A DNA stretch of 57,331 bases from Nitrosomonas sp. (GCA_021774075.1 JAJFJK010000141.1:1-57331), one strand, 5' to 3'; numbered from the stretch's first letter, positions 35,401 through 45,007 are shown. Notes: a model not told the origin generated them from the sequence alone. A program made the numbers and translations.

Positions 35401-36053
35401 TGGGTATCGGTGGCGCCTATTTATGTGTGTATGGCATGGAAGGCCCTGGCGGTTATCAATTTGTTGGACGCACGGTGCAAATGTGGAATCGGTATCGTCA
35501 GACGACTGATTTTAAGGAGGGCAAACCCTGGTTGCTGCGTTTTTTTGATCAGATTCGTTTTTATCCGGTTAGTGAAAGTGAGCTTCTAGCGCTGCGTAAG
35601 GATTTCATTAGTGGGCAGTTTAAACTGCGTGTTGAGGAAACCACTTTCAGCTTGAAGCAGTACAACCAGTTTTTGCAACAGAACAGCGTGTCCATCAAGG
35701 AATTTAAAACCGGACAGCAAGCCGCATTTGAGGCAGAGCGTGAACGCTGGAAGATCAATGGTCAGGCTGAATTTGTTAGCGAAGATAGTCTGGATGATGC
35801 CGATACCCAAAGCGAACTGGACATGCCGGAAGGCGCTTGCGCGATAGGTTCACATGTAACAGGCACGGTTTGGAAAATACTGGTCAAACAAGGACAACAT
35901 GTCACGGCCGGTTCTTCATTAATGGTTATTGAATCCATGAAAATGGAGTTTTCTGTGGATGCCACAGTGAGCGGCACAGTACAGCAGATTTTTTGCAAGC
36001 AAGGTGGATATGTGTCTACCGGGCAAATGTTACTGGTTATACAGGAAGATTGA
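32424..36053 (+). CDS. Biotin-dependent urea/guanidine carboxylase
   Basis: 1209 residues, full length. Biotin carboxylase (1-450): [23 protein letters not shown] loop [12 protein letters not shown], and [14 protein letters not shown]. Then the carboxyltransferase made of KipA/KipI-like (AHS2/AHS1) domains: [20 protein letters not shown] near 455, and [11 protein letters not shown] and later blocks to about 1060. The C-terminus is a biotinyl domain with the lysine in VIESMKMEF near 1175. It adds carboxylate to the nitrogen of urea or guanidine using bicarbonate and ATP. The guanidine riboswitch and the DUF1989 pair favour guanidine as substrate. Confidence 0.95.
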   Translation: MFKKVLIANRGAIACRIIRTLRHMGVKSVAVYTDADALSRHVIEADESYCIGSGVAADSYLRADKILEIAQQTNAKAIHPGYGFLSENADFAEQCAAHGICFIGPSPQQMRTFGLKHTARELAMQNQAPLLPGTGLLDNLDEALHEAAHIGYPVMLKSTAGGGGIGMRLCWNKEELIDAYDAVKHLAQNNFKDAGLFLEKFVENARHIEVQIFGDGQGEVIALGERDCSMQRRNQKVVEETPAPSLTPRLRQALLDAAVRLGQSVNYQSAGTVEYIFDAARGEFYFLEVNTRLQVEHGVTEAVTGIDLVEWMVRQATGDLPPLHSFELKSSGCAIQVRVYAENPAKDFQPSSGNLTTATFSTTARIETWVERGVEISPFYDPMLAKIIVHEPNRDEAIASLRNALDATTLHGIETNLDYLKQILHSKAFRDGQHNTSFLNDFHYDAHTIDVLSPGVQTTVQDYPGRLGYWHVGVPPSGPMDAFAFRLANRLVNNAEDAAGLEITFSGPTLKFNCDSIIAITGAPIEVRLDGESLMLWQSHVIKAGALLQFGKTSEHGCRAYLVVQGGFQVADYLGSKSTFTLGQFGGYAGRVLRAGDVLHISEKQDHTHYSLPQALIPHYTDAWEIGVLYGPHGAPDFFTDEGIHNFLITDWNVHHNSSRTGVRLLGPKPEWARSDGGEAGLHPSNIHDNAYAIGAVDFTGDMPVILGPDGPSLGGFVCPVTIAHAELWKLGQLKPGDKVRFSLLSMKQALALEKCQDESIQNLRPATTGLVQSEPGAFTALAVSSPILHSIPASAQQVQVVYRQSGDKYLLVEYGPLVLDLNLRFRAHGLMEWIQDALDSGRLKGIVDLTPGIRSLQIHFDSKVLPREELLNILVAAEKALPAIEEMVVPTRIVHLPLSWDDTATRLAIEKYTQSVRKDAPWCPSNIEFIRRINGLDSIEAVQQILFEASYLVMGLGDVYLGAPVATPVDPRHRLVTTKYNPARTWTPENAVGIGGAYLCVYGMEGPGGYQFVGRTVQMWNRYRQTTDFKEGKPWLLRFFDQIRFYPVSESELLALRKDFISGQFKLRVEETTFSLKQYNQFLQQNSVSIKEFKTGQQAAFEAERERWKINGQAEFVSEDSLDDADTQSELDMPEGACAIGSHVTGTVWKILVKQGQHVTAGSSLMVIESMKMEFSVDATVSGTVQQIFCKQGGYVSTGQMLLVIQED

Positions 36054-36055
36054 GT

Positions 36056-37879
36056 ATGGATAACATTTTACCCTTGGGCAGCATTTCTTCTTTGCTGCGG
36101 CGCTATGCCAGCGGTGAGCTGAAACCCAGTCAGGTGGTGCAGGCGGTGTATGCGCAAATTGTAAATGACGATGATCATGTCTGGATACACAAATTACCGC
36201 TTGAATCATTGCTGTGCTATACCAGCCAAATTGAAGCCAAAGGGATGGCGGCGTTACCGTTGTATGGCATTCCTTTTGCCATCAAAGACAACATCGATTT
36301 GGCAGGTGTGTCAACAACAGCGGGTTGTCCAGCATTTGTTTATACACCCGAAGACAGTGCGACCGTTGTGCAGAAATTGATCGAAGCAGGCGCTATTCCA
36401 ATAGGCAAGACCAATCTTGATCAGTTTGCCACGGGATTGAACGGCACGCGTTCTCCCTATGGGGCTTGCCGCAATGCGTTCAATCCGGATTATATTTCAG
36501 GTGGATCCAGTGCCGGATCGGCCGTGGCAGTCGCAAAAGGTCTGGTATGTTTCAGCCTCGGGACGGATACAGCAGGTTCTGGCAGAGTACCTGCTGCATT
36601 CAACAATCTTGTTGGATATAAACCAACTTCGGGGTGGTTATCTACACACGGTGTTGTGCCTGCCTGCCGTTCATTGGATTGTGTTTCTATATTAACGTTT
36701 ACCGCTGATGATGCAGAACGCATATTGGCTGTGGCAGCGGGTTATGATGCCAGAGACATCTACTCACGGGAAAGAAAAGCTTGCGAAATTGACTTTGGTG
36801 CTACTCCACATTTCAGATTTGGTGTTCCGCAAGATCACCAGCTACAGTTTTTTGGTAACAATGAAGCTGAGCGATTATTTAGGGTAAGTATCACCCGGCT
36901 CCAAGCGCTTGGTGGAGAAGCCATTGAAATTGATTTTAATCCCTTTCTGGAAACTGCCCGCTTGCTCTATGAAGGACCATGGGTCGGTGAACGCTATGTG
37001 GCAATCCAGTCATTTTTTGAAACCCATAGCGATCAGATTATATTGCCTGTGCGCGAGATCATTGCCAGTGCAGCGCAATTTTCAGCTGCTGATGCGTATA
37101 ACGGCTTATATCGTTTACGTCAGCTAAAACGTCAGGCCGATTGCATTTGGGCGGATGTGGATTGTTTTCTGACACCTACTGCCGGTACCATTTATACGAT
37201 CCAGGCGATGCAGCAAGACCCTGTCCGCTTGAATTCAAATCTGGGCTATTACACTAATTTTATGAATCTCTTGGGGTATGCAGCGGTGGCGGTACCTGCT
37301 GGATTTCAGAATAATGGTTTACCGTTTGGGATAACACTCGCGGCACCTGCTCATCAAGATCAAGCATTATTGCACCTGGCCAGACGGCTACAACAGTCGT
37401 ATACGTTGCCGCTAGGTGCTACGGGCGCTATGGATACAGCGCACATAGATGATATAGAGCTTTCCGAAACAATTAAATCTGATCGAATACGCCTGGCAGT
37501 TTGTGGCGCACATTTATCCGGCTTGCCGTTAAATAGGCAATTAACTGTTCGAAAAGGGAAGTTGCTGACATGTACCAAAACATCACCCGATTATAAGCTC
37601 TATGCGCTGCGGGAAGACCCGCCCTGTCGTCCGGGTATGGTACATGTAAGAGAAGATGAGCAAGGATACGCGATTGAAGTTGAAGTCTGGGAATTACCAA
37701 TGCATGAATTGGGCAGTTTTGTGGCAGGCATACCTAAACCGCTAGGGATAGGTACGATTACCTTGGCAAGTGGTGAAATGGTGTTAGGGTTTCTGTGTGA
37801 GCACTATGCTGTGGCAAATGCAACAGATATTAGTCAATTAGGTGGGTGGCGTGAATACTTGAAACAATTGAGCGGGTAA
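36056..37879 (+). CDS. atzF: Allophanate hydrolase (amidase family)
   Basis: 607 residues from the ATG at 36056, two bases after the carboxylase stop; an upstream in-frame start would overlap that gene. The amidase-signature domain (about 60-450) has the Ser-cisSer-Lys triad: Lys in PFAIKDNIDLAG, the Gly/Ser core ISGGSSAGSAVAVAKG, and Ser in TDTAGSGRVPAAFNN. The C-terminal domain (about 480-600) is the allophanate-hydrolase cap (RLAVCGAHLSGLPLN, LGSFVAGIPKPLGIG). It splits allophanate to two ammonia and two CO2, completing nitrogen release in the pathway. Confidence 0.95.
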   Translation: MDNILPLGSISSLLRRYASGELKPSQVVQAVYAQIVNDDDHVWIHKLPLESLLCYTSQIEAKGMAALPLYGIPFAIKDNIDLAGVSTTAGCPAFVYTPEDSATVVQKLIEAGAIPIGKTNLDQFATGLNGTRSPYGACRNAFNPDYISGGSSAGSAVAVAKGLVCFSLGTDTAGSGRVPAAFNNLVGYKPTSGWLSTHGVVPACRSLDCVSILTFTADDAERILAVAAGYDARDIYSRERKACEIDFGATPHFRFGVPQDHQLQFFGNNEAERLFRVSITRLQALGGEAIEIDFNPFLETARLLYEGPWVGERYVAIQSFFETHSDQIILPVREIIASAAQFSAADAYNGLYRLRQLKRQADCIWADVDCFLTPTAGTIYTIQAMQQDPVRLNSNLGYYTNFMNLLGYAAVAVPAGFQNNGLPFGITLAAPAHQDQALLHLARRLQQSYTLPLGATGAMDTAHIDDIELSETIKSDRIRLAVCGAHLSGLPLNRQLTVRKGKLLTCTKTSPDYKLYALREDPPCRPGMVHVREDEQGYAIEVEVWELPMHELGSFVAGIPKPLGIGTITLASGEMVLGFLCEHYAVANATDISQLGGWREYLKQLSG

Positions 37880-38005
37880 TTGCTTGATTTTTTGCATTCC
37901 ATTTTTCTTGTGAAAGTGAAAGGTATGTAATAACAGAAATATTATACTTGCTTGTAAAGATGTTGTATTTTGCAATAACCCAATCGTTATTTAAAAGGTG
38001 AAATT

Positions 38006-38212
38006 ATGTTGCAAGCCAAGCTAACCAGTAAATTTCAAATATCAATTCCAAAATCCATGCGAGATGATTTGCAATTGCAGGTAGGCCAGCAATTTACCCT
38101 GATAGCACGTGGCAATATTATTGAGTTGATTCCTTTGCGTCCTGTTAAGGAAGCCAGGGGGATGCTGTCATCCTGTCAGTGCAATGATTCTTCAGAATGT
38201 CGGGATAGATAA
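38006..38212 (+). CDS. Orphan AbrB/MazE-family antitoxin
   Basis: 68 residues with the SpoVT-AbrB opening QAKLTSKFQISIPKSMRDDL and strand pair QFTLIARGNIIELIPL. An AAAGG ribosome site precedes the ATG. The toxin normally encoded just downstream is reduced to a seven-residue stub at 38227, so this antitoxin is probably left without a partner. It is a third, different AbrB-type protein in this window. Confidence 0.82.
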   Translation: MLQAKLTSKFQISIPKSMRDDLQLQVGQQFTLIARGNIIELIPLRPVKEARGMLSSCQCNDSSECRDR

Positions 38213-38226
38213 GACAGAATCTTATA

Positions 38227-38320
38227 ATGGTATTGGTTGATACTAGTACTCCGTTGTGCGTGGTGTTGCCTGATCATTTACATTGTGTCCCAAGAATTCC
38301 GTTATCCAGATGTTACATAA
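38227..38320 (+). pseudogene. Truncated vapC joined to a RAYT-like fragment
   Basis: The frame begins MVLVDTS, the usual PIN-toxin start, then changes to VVLPDHLHCV, which resembles the VVLPDHxHC core of REP-associated transposases such as the one at 45208. The rest is unlike either family. The simplest reading is that recombination at a RAYT fragment removed the toxin body. Confidence 0.5.
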
Positions 38321-38353
38321 GGCTTGGAGAGGAAAATTCAGAAGGAATCGAAA

Positions 38354-39349
38354 ATGACCCATTTCAGGATTGCTACCTTCAACCTTGAGAATCTCGGTGA
38401 TCGACGGGGTGCGGATCTTATCGACCGGCTTCCCATCCTACGTCCACAGCTCGAAAGACTTGCCGCCGACATTCTCTGTTTGCAAGAGGTCAATGCGCAG
38501 CGCGAAGCGGGTCAGGCGGCGAGGACACTTCACGCGCTTGATGTTCTTCTTGAAGGCTCAAAATACGCTGAGTTTCATCGGTCATTCACGCATCAGACCG
38601 GGGGGAAGGGTCCGCGCGATGTTCACAACCTTGTTATTCTTTCCCGGTTCCCGATTGTTAGTACGAAACAACTTCACAACGATCTGATTCCTCCGCTGGA
38701 GGTGCCGCTCGCTCGGGATGTTGCTGAGGATGGCCAGATATCGATAGTAAGGTGGGACCGTCCATTGCTGCATGTTGTCGTTGAGCTCTATGACAAGCGC
38801 CGATTGGACATCATAAATCTGCACCTTCGGTCTTCAAGCGGTTCGTACATTGAGGGACAAAAAATTGGCCCCTTTTCCTGGAAATCGGTTCGCGGATGGG
38901 CGGAGGCGTTTTACCTCTCGTCACTCAAGCGAAGTGGGCAGGCGCTTGAGGTGCGTTTGCTTATTGAGAGGATTTTTGATGATAATCCAGATGCGTTGAT
39001 CATGGTTTGCGGAGATTTCAACGCGGAGGAACATGAGGTGCCGCTTCGAATACTTGTGGCAAGTGATGAAGACACCAGAAACGGTACGTTGGCGGAGCAC
39101 TCCCTCATCGTACTTGAACGGGGCGTCGCCCAAGACAGCGCATTCTCAGTCATTCATCACGGGCGTCACCAGATGCTGGATCATATGCTTGTGTCGCGGG
39201 CGCTTGGCAGCGCTTTTCGCTCAATAGAAATTCACAACGAAGCCCTGGGCGATGAGGCGGTTGCCTATGAGCGCATGGATCATCCGCCGGAAAGTTTCCA
39301 TGCGCCACTCGTGGCGACTTTTTCCTTTGATCACAAGCCTGGTTCCTGA
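38354..39349 (+). CDS. Endonuclease/exonuclease/phosphatase (EEP) family hydrolase
   Basis: 331 residues from the ATG at 38354 (AGAAGGA eight bases upstream). EEP motifs in order: RIATFNLENLGD (catalytic Asn), LCLQEVNAQ (metal Glu), NLHLRSS, VCGDFNAEEHE (Asp/Asn) and LDHMLVSRAL with the catalytic Asp-His pair. The family includes DNases, sphingomyelinases and phosphatases; this resembles the uncharacterised bacterial group. No signal peptide is seen. It stands alone between the antitoxin and the conflict locus. The GC content is slightly higher than in its neighbours, so it may have been acquired separately. Confidence 0.85.
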   Translation: MTHFRIATFNLENLGDRRGADLIDRLPILRPQLERLAADILCLQEVNAQREAGQAARTLHALDVLLEGSKYAEFHRSFTHQTGGKGPRDVHNLVILSRFPIVSTKQLHNDLIPPLEVPLARDVAEDGQISIVRWDRPLLHVVVELYDKRRLDIINLHLRSSSGSYIEGQKIGPFSWKSVRGWAEAFYLSSLKRSGQALEVRLLIERIFDDNPDALIMVCGDFNAEEHEVPLRILVASDEDTRNGTLAEHSLIVLERGVAQDSAFSVIHHGRHQMLDHMLVSRALGSAFRSIEIHNEALGDEAVAYERMDHPPESFHAPLVATFSFDHKPGS

Positions 39350-39684
39350 GAGTGGGTTATTCTGGATCGGTTTGTGTGGGTCCAGAGTAGAATTGATTTT
39401 TGCCGGAATGCTAGGTTCAGTAAAGGGCATGGATCCCTTTCTCGTTTCAAAACACTGCCAGAAGTTGTCTATTTTGAGAAAAAACCAAGTAACACAAAAA
39501 AGAACAGGACGAGTTGAACAGCCATCCTTGGGCCTAGCCCAATGAATGATGTTTTTGATCCTTTGTAATAAATTAGTTATTCTTCTGGTGTAAAACCATG
39601 TAAGGGATATTCATAAAAGGTGAGTGGATTCGTAAAATGGGTGATGGTGGTGTATCAGTGGTCTTTGTATATGGGGCTTAACAA
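39350..39684. other. 335-bp gap without a gene
   Basis: AT-rich sequence before the conflict locus. The promoter of the 39685 operon should be here but no convincing hexamers stand out. No repeats or RNA were recognised. Confidence 0.45.
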
Positions 39685-40902
39685 ATGACAAAATCTAAAC
39701 TTCAAGAAAAGCTTTGTGAACAGTTGCAGCGCTCTGATTTGAAGCCGGTGGTAGATAACTTTGTTGGGAAATTGGTTCGGTATAATCCTGACTTGAAAAA
39801 TGACGCCGAAAGTATCGCGGAATATCTAACAGTTGGGCAGGGTGACCGGCATCTGCATGTTGCACAATTTTTGACTGCTGTGGAATCATTTGGTCCTTCT
39901 AAGCCGAAACAAAGCGCAATTCAGGATTTGTTAGGATATTTATTGCAAACCTTGGTGCGCAGATACTGTGAAGAATCGGACCAAGGTCTGACACACATTC
40001 AAGTAGAAAAATTACAAACAGTTAAGCTAGTGGGTGCCAGTAGGACATCCGTGCCCTATTTGCCAAACTATATCAATAGCAAAGATCATGCTGAACACGA
40101 AAATGGTCAAAAAAATGATAGATTCCAGAATATAGGCCAGCATTTTCCTATAGAAGGTGGACTAGATGAAGCAGCTAAATGTAACGAAATTGCAAATGCT
40201 TTATTGCCATTATTTGGTTATTCCTCTGATGCGGAAGTTTCAAATCCGCTAGAGTTGTTGATTGACAATCTTAGTGCATATATTGATGCTCCCGAAAACT
40301 CACCGTTACAAGCATTGTATCTAGAAAAAGAATCGAAACATAATCCATTACATATTGATTCTATAGCAGCTAAATTTCTTCAAGACCTAGATCAATTGCT
40401 TTGGGTTTATGTGTATGGTGGTGGAATTAATAATGCCCAAGATTGGTTGTATACATCAGAAACTAAAATTGAAGGTTTAGTCAATCGATATGAGCGACAA
40501 TCAAAATCAGAAACTCCACAAGAAACTAAAGAGGAGGACCAAATGAAACCAGGGCAAGTCATTTCGGGAAACAATAATACAGTTAACAATAACTACGGTA
40601 TTCAGGAGAATACTCAGATTGGTCAGGGCAATATAAAAATCAACCAAACGGACATCAAGCAGTTACAAGACCATCTTGACGAAGTTATAAAGACTGCACA
40701 TGATGCAAATGATATAAACGAAAGTCAGTGTGCTGATATCAACCAAGTAATCAAAGATATAAAGCAGGAAATTCAAAAACAGAAGGTTGATGGAAGTATC
40801 TTGGTAAAAGCTAAGACAGATCTTGAAAGTTTTAAGGAGATATTAAGTATTTCTGGTGGTGTTGCTAGCATCATCCAACTACTTGCCATGATTTTGGGAT
40901 AA
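39685..40902 (+). CDS. Putative adaptor/effector protein of a MoxR-vWA conflict system
   Basis: 405 residues, not in a family I can name firmly. The N-terminal ~70 residues (KLQEKLCEQLQRSDLKPVVD..) look like an all-helical effector-associated or death-like domain. The middle (about 85-280) is helical. Then comes an Asn-rich strand repeat SGNNNTVNNNYG..TQIGQGNIKI, a module often found in bacterial conflict proteins, a coiled coil (about 320-385) and a C-terminal hydrophobic helix SGGVASIIQLLAMILG that could insert in the membrane. It lies 9 bp before the MoxR gene, so it should work with it. The domain assignments are inferences. Confidence 0.65.
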   Translation: MTKSKLQEKLCEQLQRSDLKPVVDNFVGKLVRYNPDLKNDAESIAEYLTVGQGDRHLHVAQFLTAVESFGPSKPKQSAIQDLLGYLLQTLVRRYCEESDQGLTHIQVEKLQTVKLVGASRTSVPYLPNYINSKDHAEHENGQKNDRFQNIGQHFPIEGGLDEAAKCNEIANALLPLFGYSSDAEVSNPLELLIDNLSAYIDAPENSPLQALYLEKESKHNPLHIDSIAAKFLQDLDQLLWVYVYGGGINNAQDWLYTSETKIEGLVNRYERQSKSETPQETKEEDQMKPGQVISGNNNTVNNNYGIQENTQIGQGNIKINQTDIKQLQDHLDEVIKTAHDANDINESQCADINQVIKDIKQEIQKQKVDGSILVKAKTDLESFKEILSISGGVASIIQLLAMILG

Positions 40903-40911
40903 TAAACATCA

Positions 40912-41943
40912 ATGAATACACCAATTAATATTCCCAATCACCCATCCGAAAAAGAAGTCTACCTTCCTACAATAGGCACCTGGTCATCCGCTTGGTATTT
41001 GTTGGACGGCAAATCGCAGGATGCGATCAGCCTGGCGGTGGCCAGTGGTCGGCCTTTGTTAGTGCGTGGTTTGCCGGGTACGGGTAAGAGCGACTTGGCG
41101 CGTGCGGCTGCGGAGCATCTTGAGCGTGCTTTTGTTTACGAAGTGGTGACGGCCCGTACTGAACCGCAGGATTTGCTTTGGCGATTTGATGCCATTGCGC
41201 GCTTGGCTGATGCACAGGTAAAGGTAAACAATAGCGCTGCTGATCCAGCGAATCCTTTGCATTATGTCAGCCCTGGCCCCTTGTGGTGGGCATTAAACTG
41301 GCAGGCTGCTAAAAACCATTGGGATAGTGATTGTAAAGTCAAGGCACAGCGACCTGATCAAGTAATTCAGAATCATCATGATGAAACTGTCGATCAACAA
41401 GATCGGGCGCAGAATCAAGGCACGGTGTTGTTGCTTGATGAAATCGACAAGGCCGATAGCGAATTGCCTAATAGCCTGTTAGAAGTATTGGCGAATAATG
41501 GATTCAGAAAGCCTTGGAGTGCGGATGAAATTAAACCTGGTGAGGGCGCGAAAAGGCCATTGATTATCATCACGACCAATGAAGATCGTGAGCTGCCACC
41601 AGCTTTTGTACGCCGTTGTCTGGTGTTGAACATAGTGCCGGACAATGATTTTGCAGCGTGGATTAAACAACGAGCACGGGTTCATTTTCATAATCCAGAC
41701 CAGCCGCAAAAGGCAGGTGATGGTCGCCCGGCATTAACCGAAAATGTGTTAAATCAGGCTGCCGAACAACTGGAAAAGGATCGGCAAAGCCATGCCGGTG
41801 ATGGTCCCCAACCCGGTTTGGCTGAATACCTTGATTTGCTACGTGGATTGCAGGGGTTAGCAAAGAATGACGAGGCAGAGCAATTGAGATGGTTAAAACG
41901 AGTTTATCAGTTTGCTTATCATAAGCAACCGACTTCAAATTAG
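40912..41943 (+). CDS. MoxR-type AAA+ ATPase
   Basis: 343 residues. Walker A GLPGTGKSDLARAAAEHL near residue 50, Walker B TVLLLDEIDKADSELPNSLL near 170, sensor 1 IITTNEDRELPPAF and the arginine RRCLVLNI. The insert between Walker A and B is enlarged (YEVVTARTEPQDLLWRFDAI), typical of MoxR enzymes, which remodel vWA-domain partners. A vWA-like/FGE fusion starts 15 bp downstream, and the putative adaptor precedes it. ATP hydrolysis probably sets or releases the effector state. Confidence 0.92.
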   Translation: MNTPINIPNHPSEKEVYLPTIGTWSSAWYLLDGKSQDAISLAVASGRPLLVRGLPGTGKSDLARAAAEHLERAFVYEVVTARTEPQDLLWRFDAIARLADAQVKVNNSAADPANPLHYVSPGPLWWALNWQAAKNHWDSDCKVKAQRPDQVIQNHHDETVDQQDRAQNQGTVLLLDEIDKADSELPNSLLEVLANNGFRKPWSADEIKPGEGAKRPLIIITTNEDRELPPAFVRRCLVLNIVPDNDFAAWIKQRARVHFHNPDQPQKAGDGRPALTENVLNQAAEQLEKDRQSHAGDGPQPGLAEYLDLLRGLQGLAKNDEAEQLRWLKRVYQFAYHKQPTSN

Positions 41944-41958
41944 TCTTCTGCCAGCGCA

Positions 41959-44721
41959 ATGCCGGAAATCACCCAGCAACAGTATCCCAATAGAGCGATA
42001 CCCAGCGGTGCCTGCGGTCGCGCTGATTTGTTGCGTGCGTTGGCGATGGCGGAAAATGAGGACAGGGAAAATGCGCTGGCGTCCGTACTGGGTTTTGTTC
42101 CCATACCGGGTTCTGAAGGCAACATAATAATCAATGCAAAACCTGCGACAATATCAATAAGTGGAGTACCTGCAACAGTAACAGTTTCTGATCCATCACA
42201 AGCAAAACCTAAATTCCGTCCTTATTACCTGGTACGTGTAGATACTGAAATCACCAATGAAGCATGGCAAGAAAAGCAGCCGGAAAATGGTGAATTGGGC
42301 ACCTTGACCAGTGATGATCAAAAAAACTGGCGTCAGAGTCACATATCTCCCGAAGTGTTACCCATCGTACCCTGGCCCAGATTGTGGCCACGTTTGCGAG
42401 CAGCCGTAGCGCAGACACGTGCCGCATCATTGGATGTTCCTCGCTTGGCTGAGCAAATTTCTAGAGGTTTAATTGTGCGCCAATTGCCGCGCAATGTGCG
42501 GTTGAGCTGGCCCAGTCCATTGCCTGTGGTGTTGGATTTTTCTGATCGATTAACACCTTATTGGGATGATTGGCATTGGCTCAGACGGCAATTACAAGCG
42601 CGTTTTAATCAGCAAATTTGTTTTTATCGTTTGCATGGTGTACCGCAACGAGATTTACAACCGCTAGTTAATGGTAGGCCAGAGCCAAACTTTGTTAGTT
42701 GGCCCCAGCTAGGTTTGGGAGACACGCTGTTGCTGGTGAGTGATCTGGGCATGGTTGACCCGGCGCATCCTTGGCCTGCCACTTGTTGGCAAGACAAACT
42801 GACAGTCTACCGGCGTCAAGGTGTGCGCGTGATTGTGTTGGCACCGGCTTCAGTCAGGCAACTACAGCCAGCGTTGGTTAATGCGGCTGAGGTCGTGCGC
42901 CTAAGCCCGGACAGTGACTTGCGACCGGTGCGCAGAATGCCGCCCATGTGTGTGTCACCCGTCGAATCAAAACATGAACTATCTCCAGCAGGCCAAACAT
43001 TATTGGCCATGATGTCAGTGGCCACCCGTGTTGAACCAGCCTTGCTGCGTGCATTACGTCATTGTTTGCCGGAGCATAGCCGTGATGTGGGTTTGGAAGG
43101 AGAAGTTTGGTGTTGTCCACAACTGGATACCGCAGCTACTGCCTGCGCGTTGACGCAATGGGCGGTACAAAAGTGGCGCGAAAAATTTTCTGATTTGCCC
43201 GATACGCTGCAACAGCGCACTTTGGATTGTTTGCGTGATTGGCATGCAGGATTACCCCAAGCCATTCATCATGAAGAAACCATATTGTGGCGGCATTTGG
43301 CAAGGGTGTCGATAGTCGTACAAGAAGAAAATAATGTGAAACGCGCACGGAATTTTTTCAATCGCTTAAAGAATTCATTGACGCAAAAAACTGCGTTTTC
43401 ACAGCAGGGTTCACAGGCATTACTAACACAATTTGCGGATCGTCATGTGCAATGGGTGGCACCCTCGCTGGGTAATGCAGAACACTATGTCTCTCAATTA
43501 TCTGTCGCTGTGGTTCAGGCAGAACCAGAACGTGCATATGAAGGACTGCCTGTTGGCGTAGATCCAATGGCATGGTTAAAATCGCTGTCCGGCATTACCA
43601 CGCAGCGTATGAATTTGCTTCAGGGGCCGGACTTATCGTTAACCATTGAGAACGCATCTCAAGCGCCTAATACTGGGCATACCCGCCTGGCAACCATTGA
43701 TCTGGATCGTGAAGCTTTGTTGTGGGCTTGGGGGCAAGAGGATGAGTTGCCGGTCTATCAACCATGGCATTTGGTAGAAAGTGACAAAATTAATGCGCCA
43801 GCCTTGCCGGGATTGTTGGGCATCGATGCTAAACAGCACCCTTCTGCCAATTTGTATCTACACACTGGCCGCCACCGTTTAAAATTTGAAACTTTCAACC
43901 CACCAACCTGGGCCGAAGCCTGGGGGCAGGATGCCTATGGGTTTTATGTTGATTTAAGTTTACAAAATATCATTCAACGTTTCCGCTGGATCGAACCGGG
44001 TGCCTTCTGGATGGGATCACCGGAAACTGAAGCAGAACGAAAAGATGATGAAGCCTTGCATCAGGTCACGCTAAGCGCGGGTTTCTGGTTAGCGGATACC
44101 GCCTGTACTCAGGCTTTTTGGCAAGTAGTAATGGGTGATAATCCCGCGCATTTTAAGAAGAATAGCAACAATCCGGTTGAACGGGTTAATTGGGATGAGG
44201 TACAGGAGTTTGTTCAAAGGCTGAATCAATCAATTGAAAACCTGACTGCACGCTTACCCACTGAAGCAGAATGGGAATATGCCTGCCGGGCAGGTACGGT
44301 AACGCCGTTCTCGTTTGGCGGTAACATAACCTCTGAGCAGGTCAATTACAATGGCAATTATCCTTACGCCGATGGCAAAAAAGATACTTCTCGAAAAAAA
44401 ACCGTCGTGGTTAAGTCGCTGCCCGCCAACCCCTGGGGGCTGCATGAAATGCATGGCAATGTCTGGGAATGGTGTCAGGACAGGTATGGCGAGTACCCCA
44501 AGAGTAAAGTCAGTGATCCACAAGGGCCGCCTTCAAGTGGGCGGCGTGTCGTTCGCGGCGGTTCGTGGCACAACGTCGGCTGGAACGTGCGTTCTGCCGT
44601 GCGCAGCTGGAACGAGCCTGGCATCCGTGGCTACGAGCCTGGCGGTCGTAGCGGCGACCTTGGTTTCCGTCTGGCTCTAGGTCAAACTGAGCTCAGGCAA
44701 GACGGGAAGGGCAAACCATGA
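41959..44721 (+). CDS. vWA-like / FGE-sulfatase (C-type-lectin fold) fusion with a hypervariable C-terminus
   Basis: 920 residues. About 185-320 looks like a von Willebrand A domain: PLPVVLDFSDRL in the MIDAS position, LLVSDLG, and GVRVIVLAPASV; the MIDAS Ser pattern is atypical. The middle is helical. About 655-910 is a formylglycine-generating-enzyme-like domain: FRWIEPGAFWMGSP, RLPTEAEWEYACRAG, GLHEMHGNVWEWCQD, RRVVRGGSWHN, GDLGFRLALG. The catalytic Cys pair of true FGE is absent, so it is probably a binding domain. The last 140 bases form the putative variable repeat. It is coupled with MoxR; together they fit NTPase-driven conflict systems with FGE sensors. Confidence 0.85.
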   Translation: MPEITQQQYPNRAIPSGACGRADLLRALAMAENEDRENALASVLGFVPIPGSEGNIIINAKPATISISGVPATVTVSDPSQAKPKFRPYYLVRVDTEITNEAWQEKQPENGELGTLTSDDQKNWRQSHISPEVLPIVPWPRLWPRLRAAVAQTRAASLDVPRLAEQISRGLIVRQLPRNVRLSWPSPLPVVLDFSDRLTPYWDDWHWLRRQLQARFNQQICFYRLHGVPQRDLQPLVNGRPEPNFVSWPQLGLGDTLLLVSDLGMVDPAHPWPATCWQDKLTVYRRQGVRVIVLAPASVRQLQPALVNAAEVVRLSPDSDLRPVRRMPPMCVSPVESKHELSPAGQTLLAMMSVATRVEPALLRALRHCLPEHSRDVGLEGEVWCCPQLDTAATACALTQWAVQKWREKFSDLPDTLQQRTLDCLRDWHAGLPQAIHHEETILWRHLARVSIVVQEENNVKRARNFFNRLKNSLTQKTAFSQQGSQALLTQFADRHVQWVAPSLGNAEHYVSQLSVAVVQAEPERAYEGLPVGVDPMAWLKSLSGITTQRMNLLQGPDLSLTIENASQAPNTGHTRLATIDLDREALLWAWGQEDELPVYQPWHLVESDKINAPALPGLLGIDAKQHPSANLYLHTGRHRLKFETFNPPTWAEAWGQDAYGFYVDLSLQNIIQRFRWIEPGAFWMGSPETEAERKDDEALHQVTLSAGFWLADTACTQAFWQVVMGDNPAHFKKNSNNPVERVNWDEVQEFVQRLNQSIENLTARLPTEAEWEYACRAGTVTPFSFGGNITSEQVNYNGNYPYADGKKDTSRKKTVVVKSLPANPWGLHEMHGNVWEWCQDRYGEYPKSKVSDPQGPPSSGRRVVRGGSWHNVGWNVRSAVRSWNEPGIRGYEPGGRSGDLGFRLALGQTELRQDGKGKP
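44541..44684 (+). other. Putative DGR variable repeat 1
   Basis: It starts with gcggcgtgtcgttcgcggcg, identical to 46605, and ends at ctaggtca. Within it, codons after Gly-Ser-Trp differ from VR2 almost only at codon positions 1 and 2 while keeping a C in the third (CAC, AAC, GTC, AGC, ATC, GGC, TAC). This is the pattern left by adenine mutagenesis of AAC codons in a template repeat. It encodes the ligand-facing loop of the FGE fold. Confidence 0.75.
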
Positions 44722-45007
44722 TGGAAGGCAGGTGGCGGAAGATAACACGCTGCTTGGCCGATTAATGAAACCATTCAAAAGTAAAAAATGAAATATCAGT
44801 TTTTCATGATTCCTGCTCAAAACCCTTCTACAGCTACTGATGAATTGAATGTTTTTTGCAACCAACACCGTATTAGCGTGCAAAGTAGCCACTCTACATA
44901 CAAGCTCAAGGCTTAAGGATGGATCGGCTTCCCCAGAAAATCAGTCATCACTATAAACAGTTTGTAATAAATAATGCTGTGTTTTAGAGATGTGTTTAAT
45001 ATACAAG

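Noticed and set aside
32424..37879. Operon read simply as urea amidolyase
   Set aside because: The guanidine-I riboswitch and the paired DUF1989 genes point to guanidine; urea use is not excluded but is a weaker reading.
41959..44721. FGE domain as a true formylglycine-generating sulfatase activator
   Set aside because: The catalytic cysteines are not seen, no sulfatase is near, and the hypervariable loop fits a binding role.
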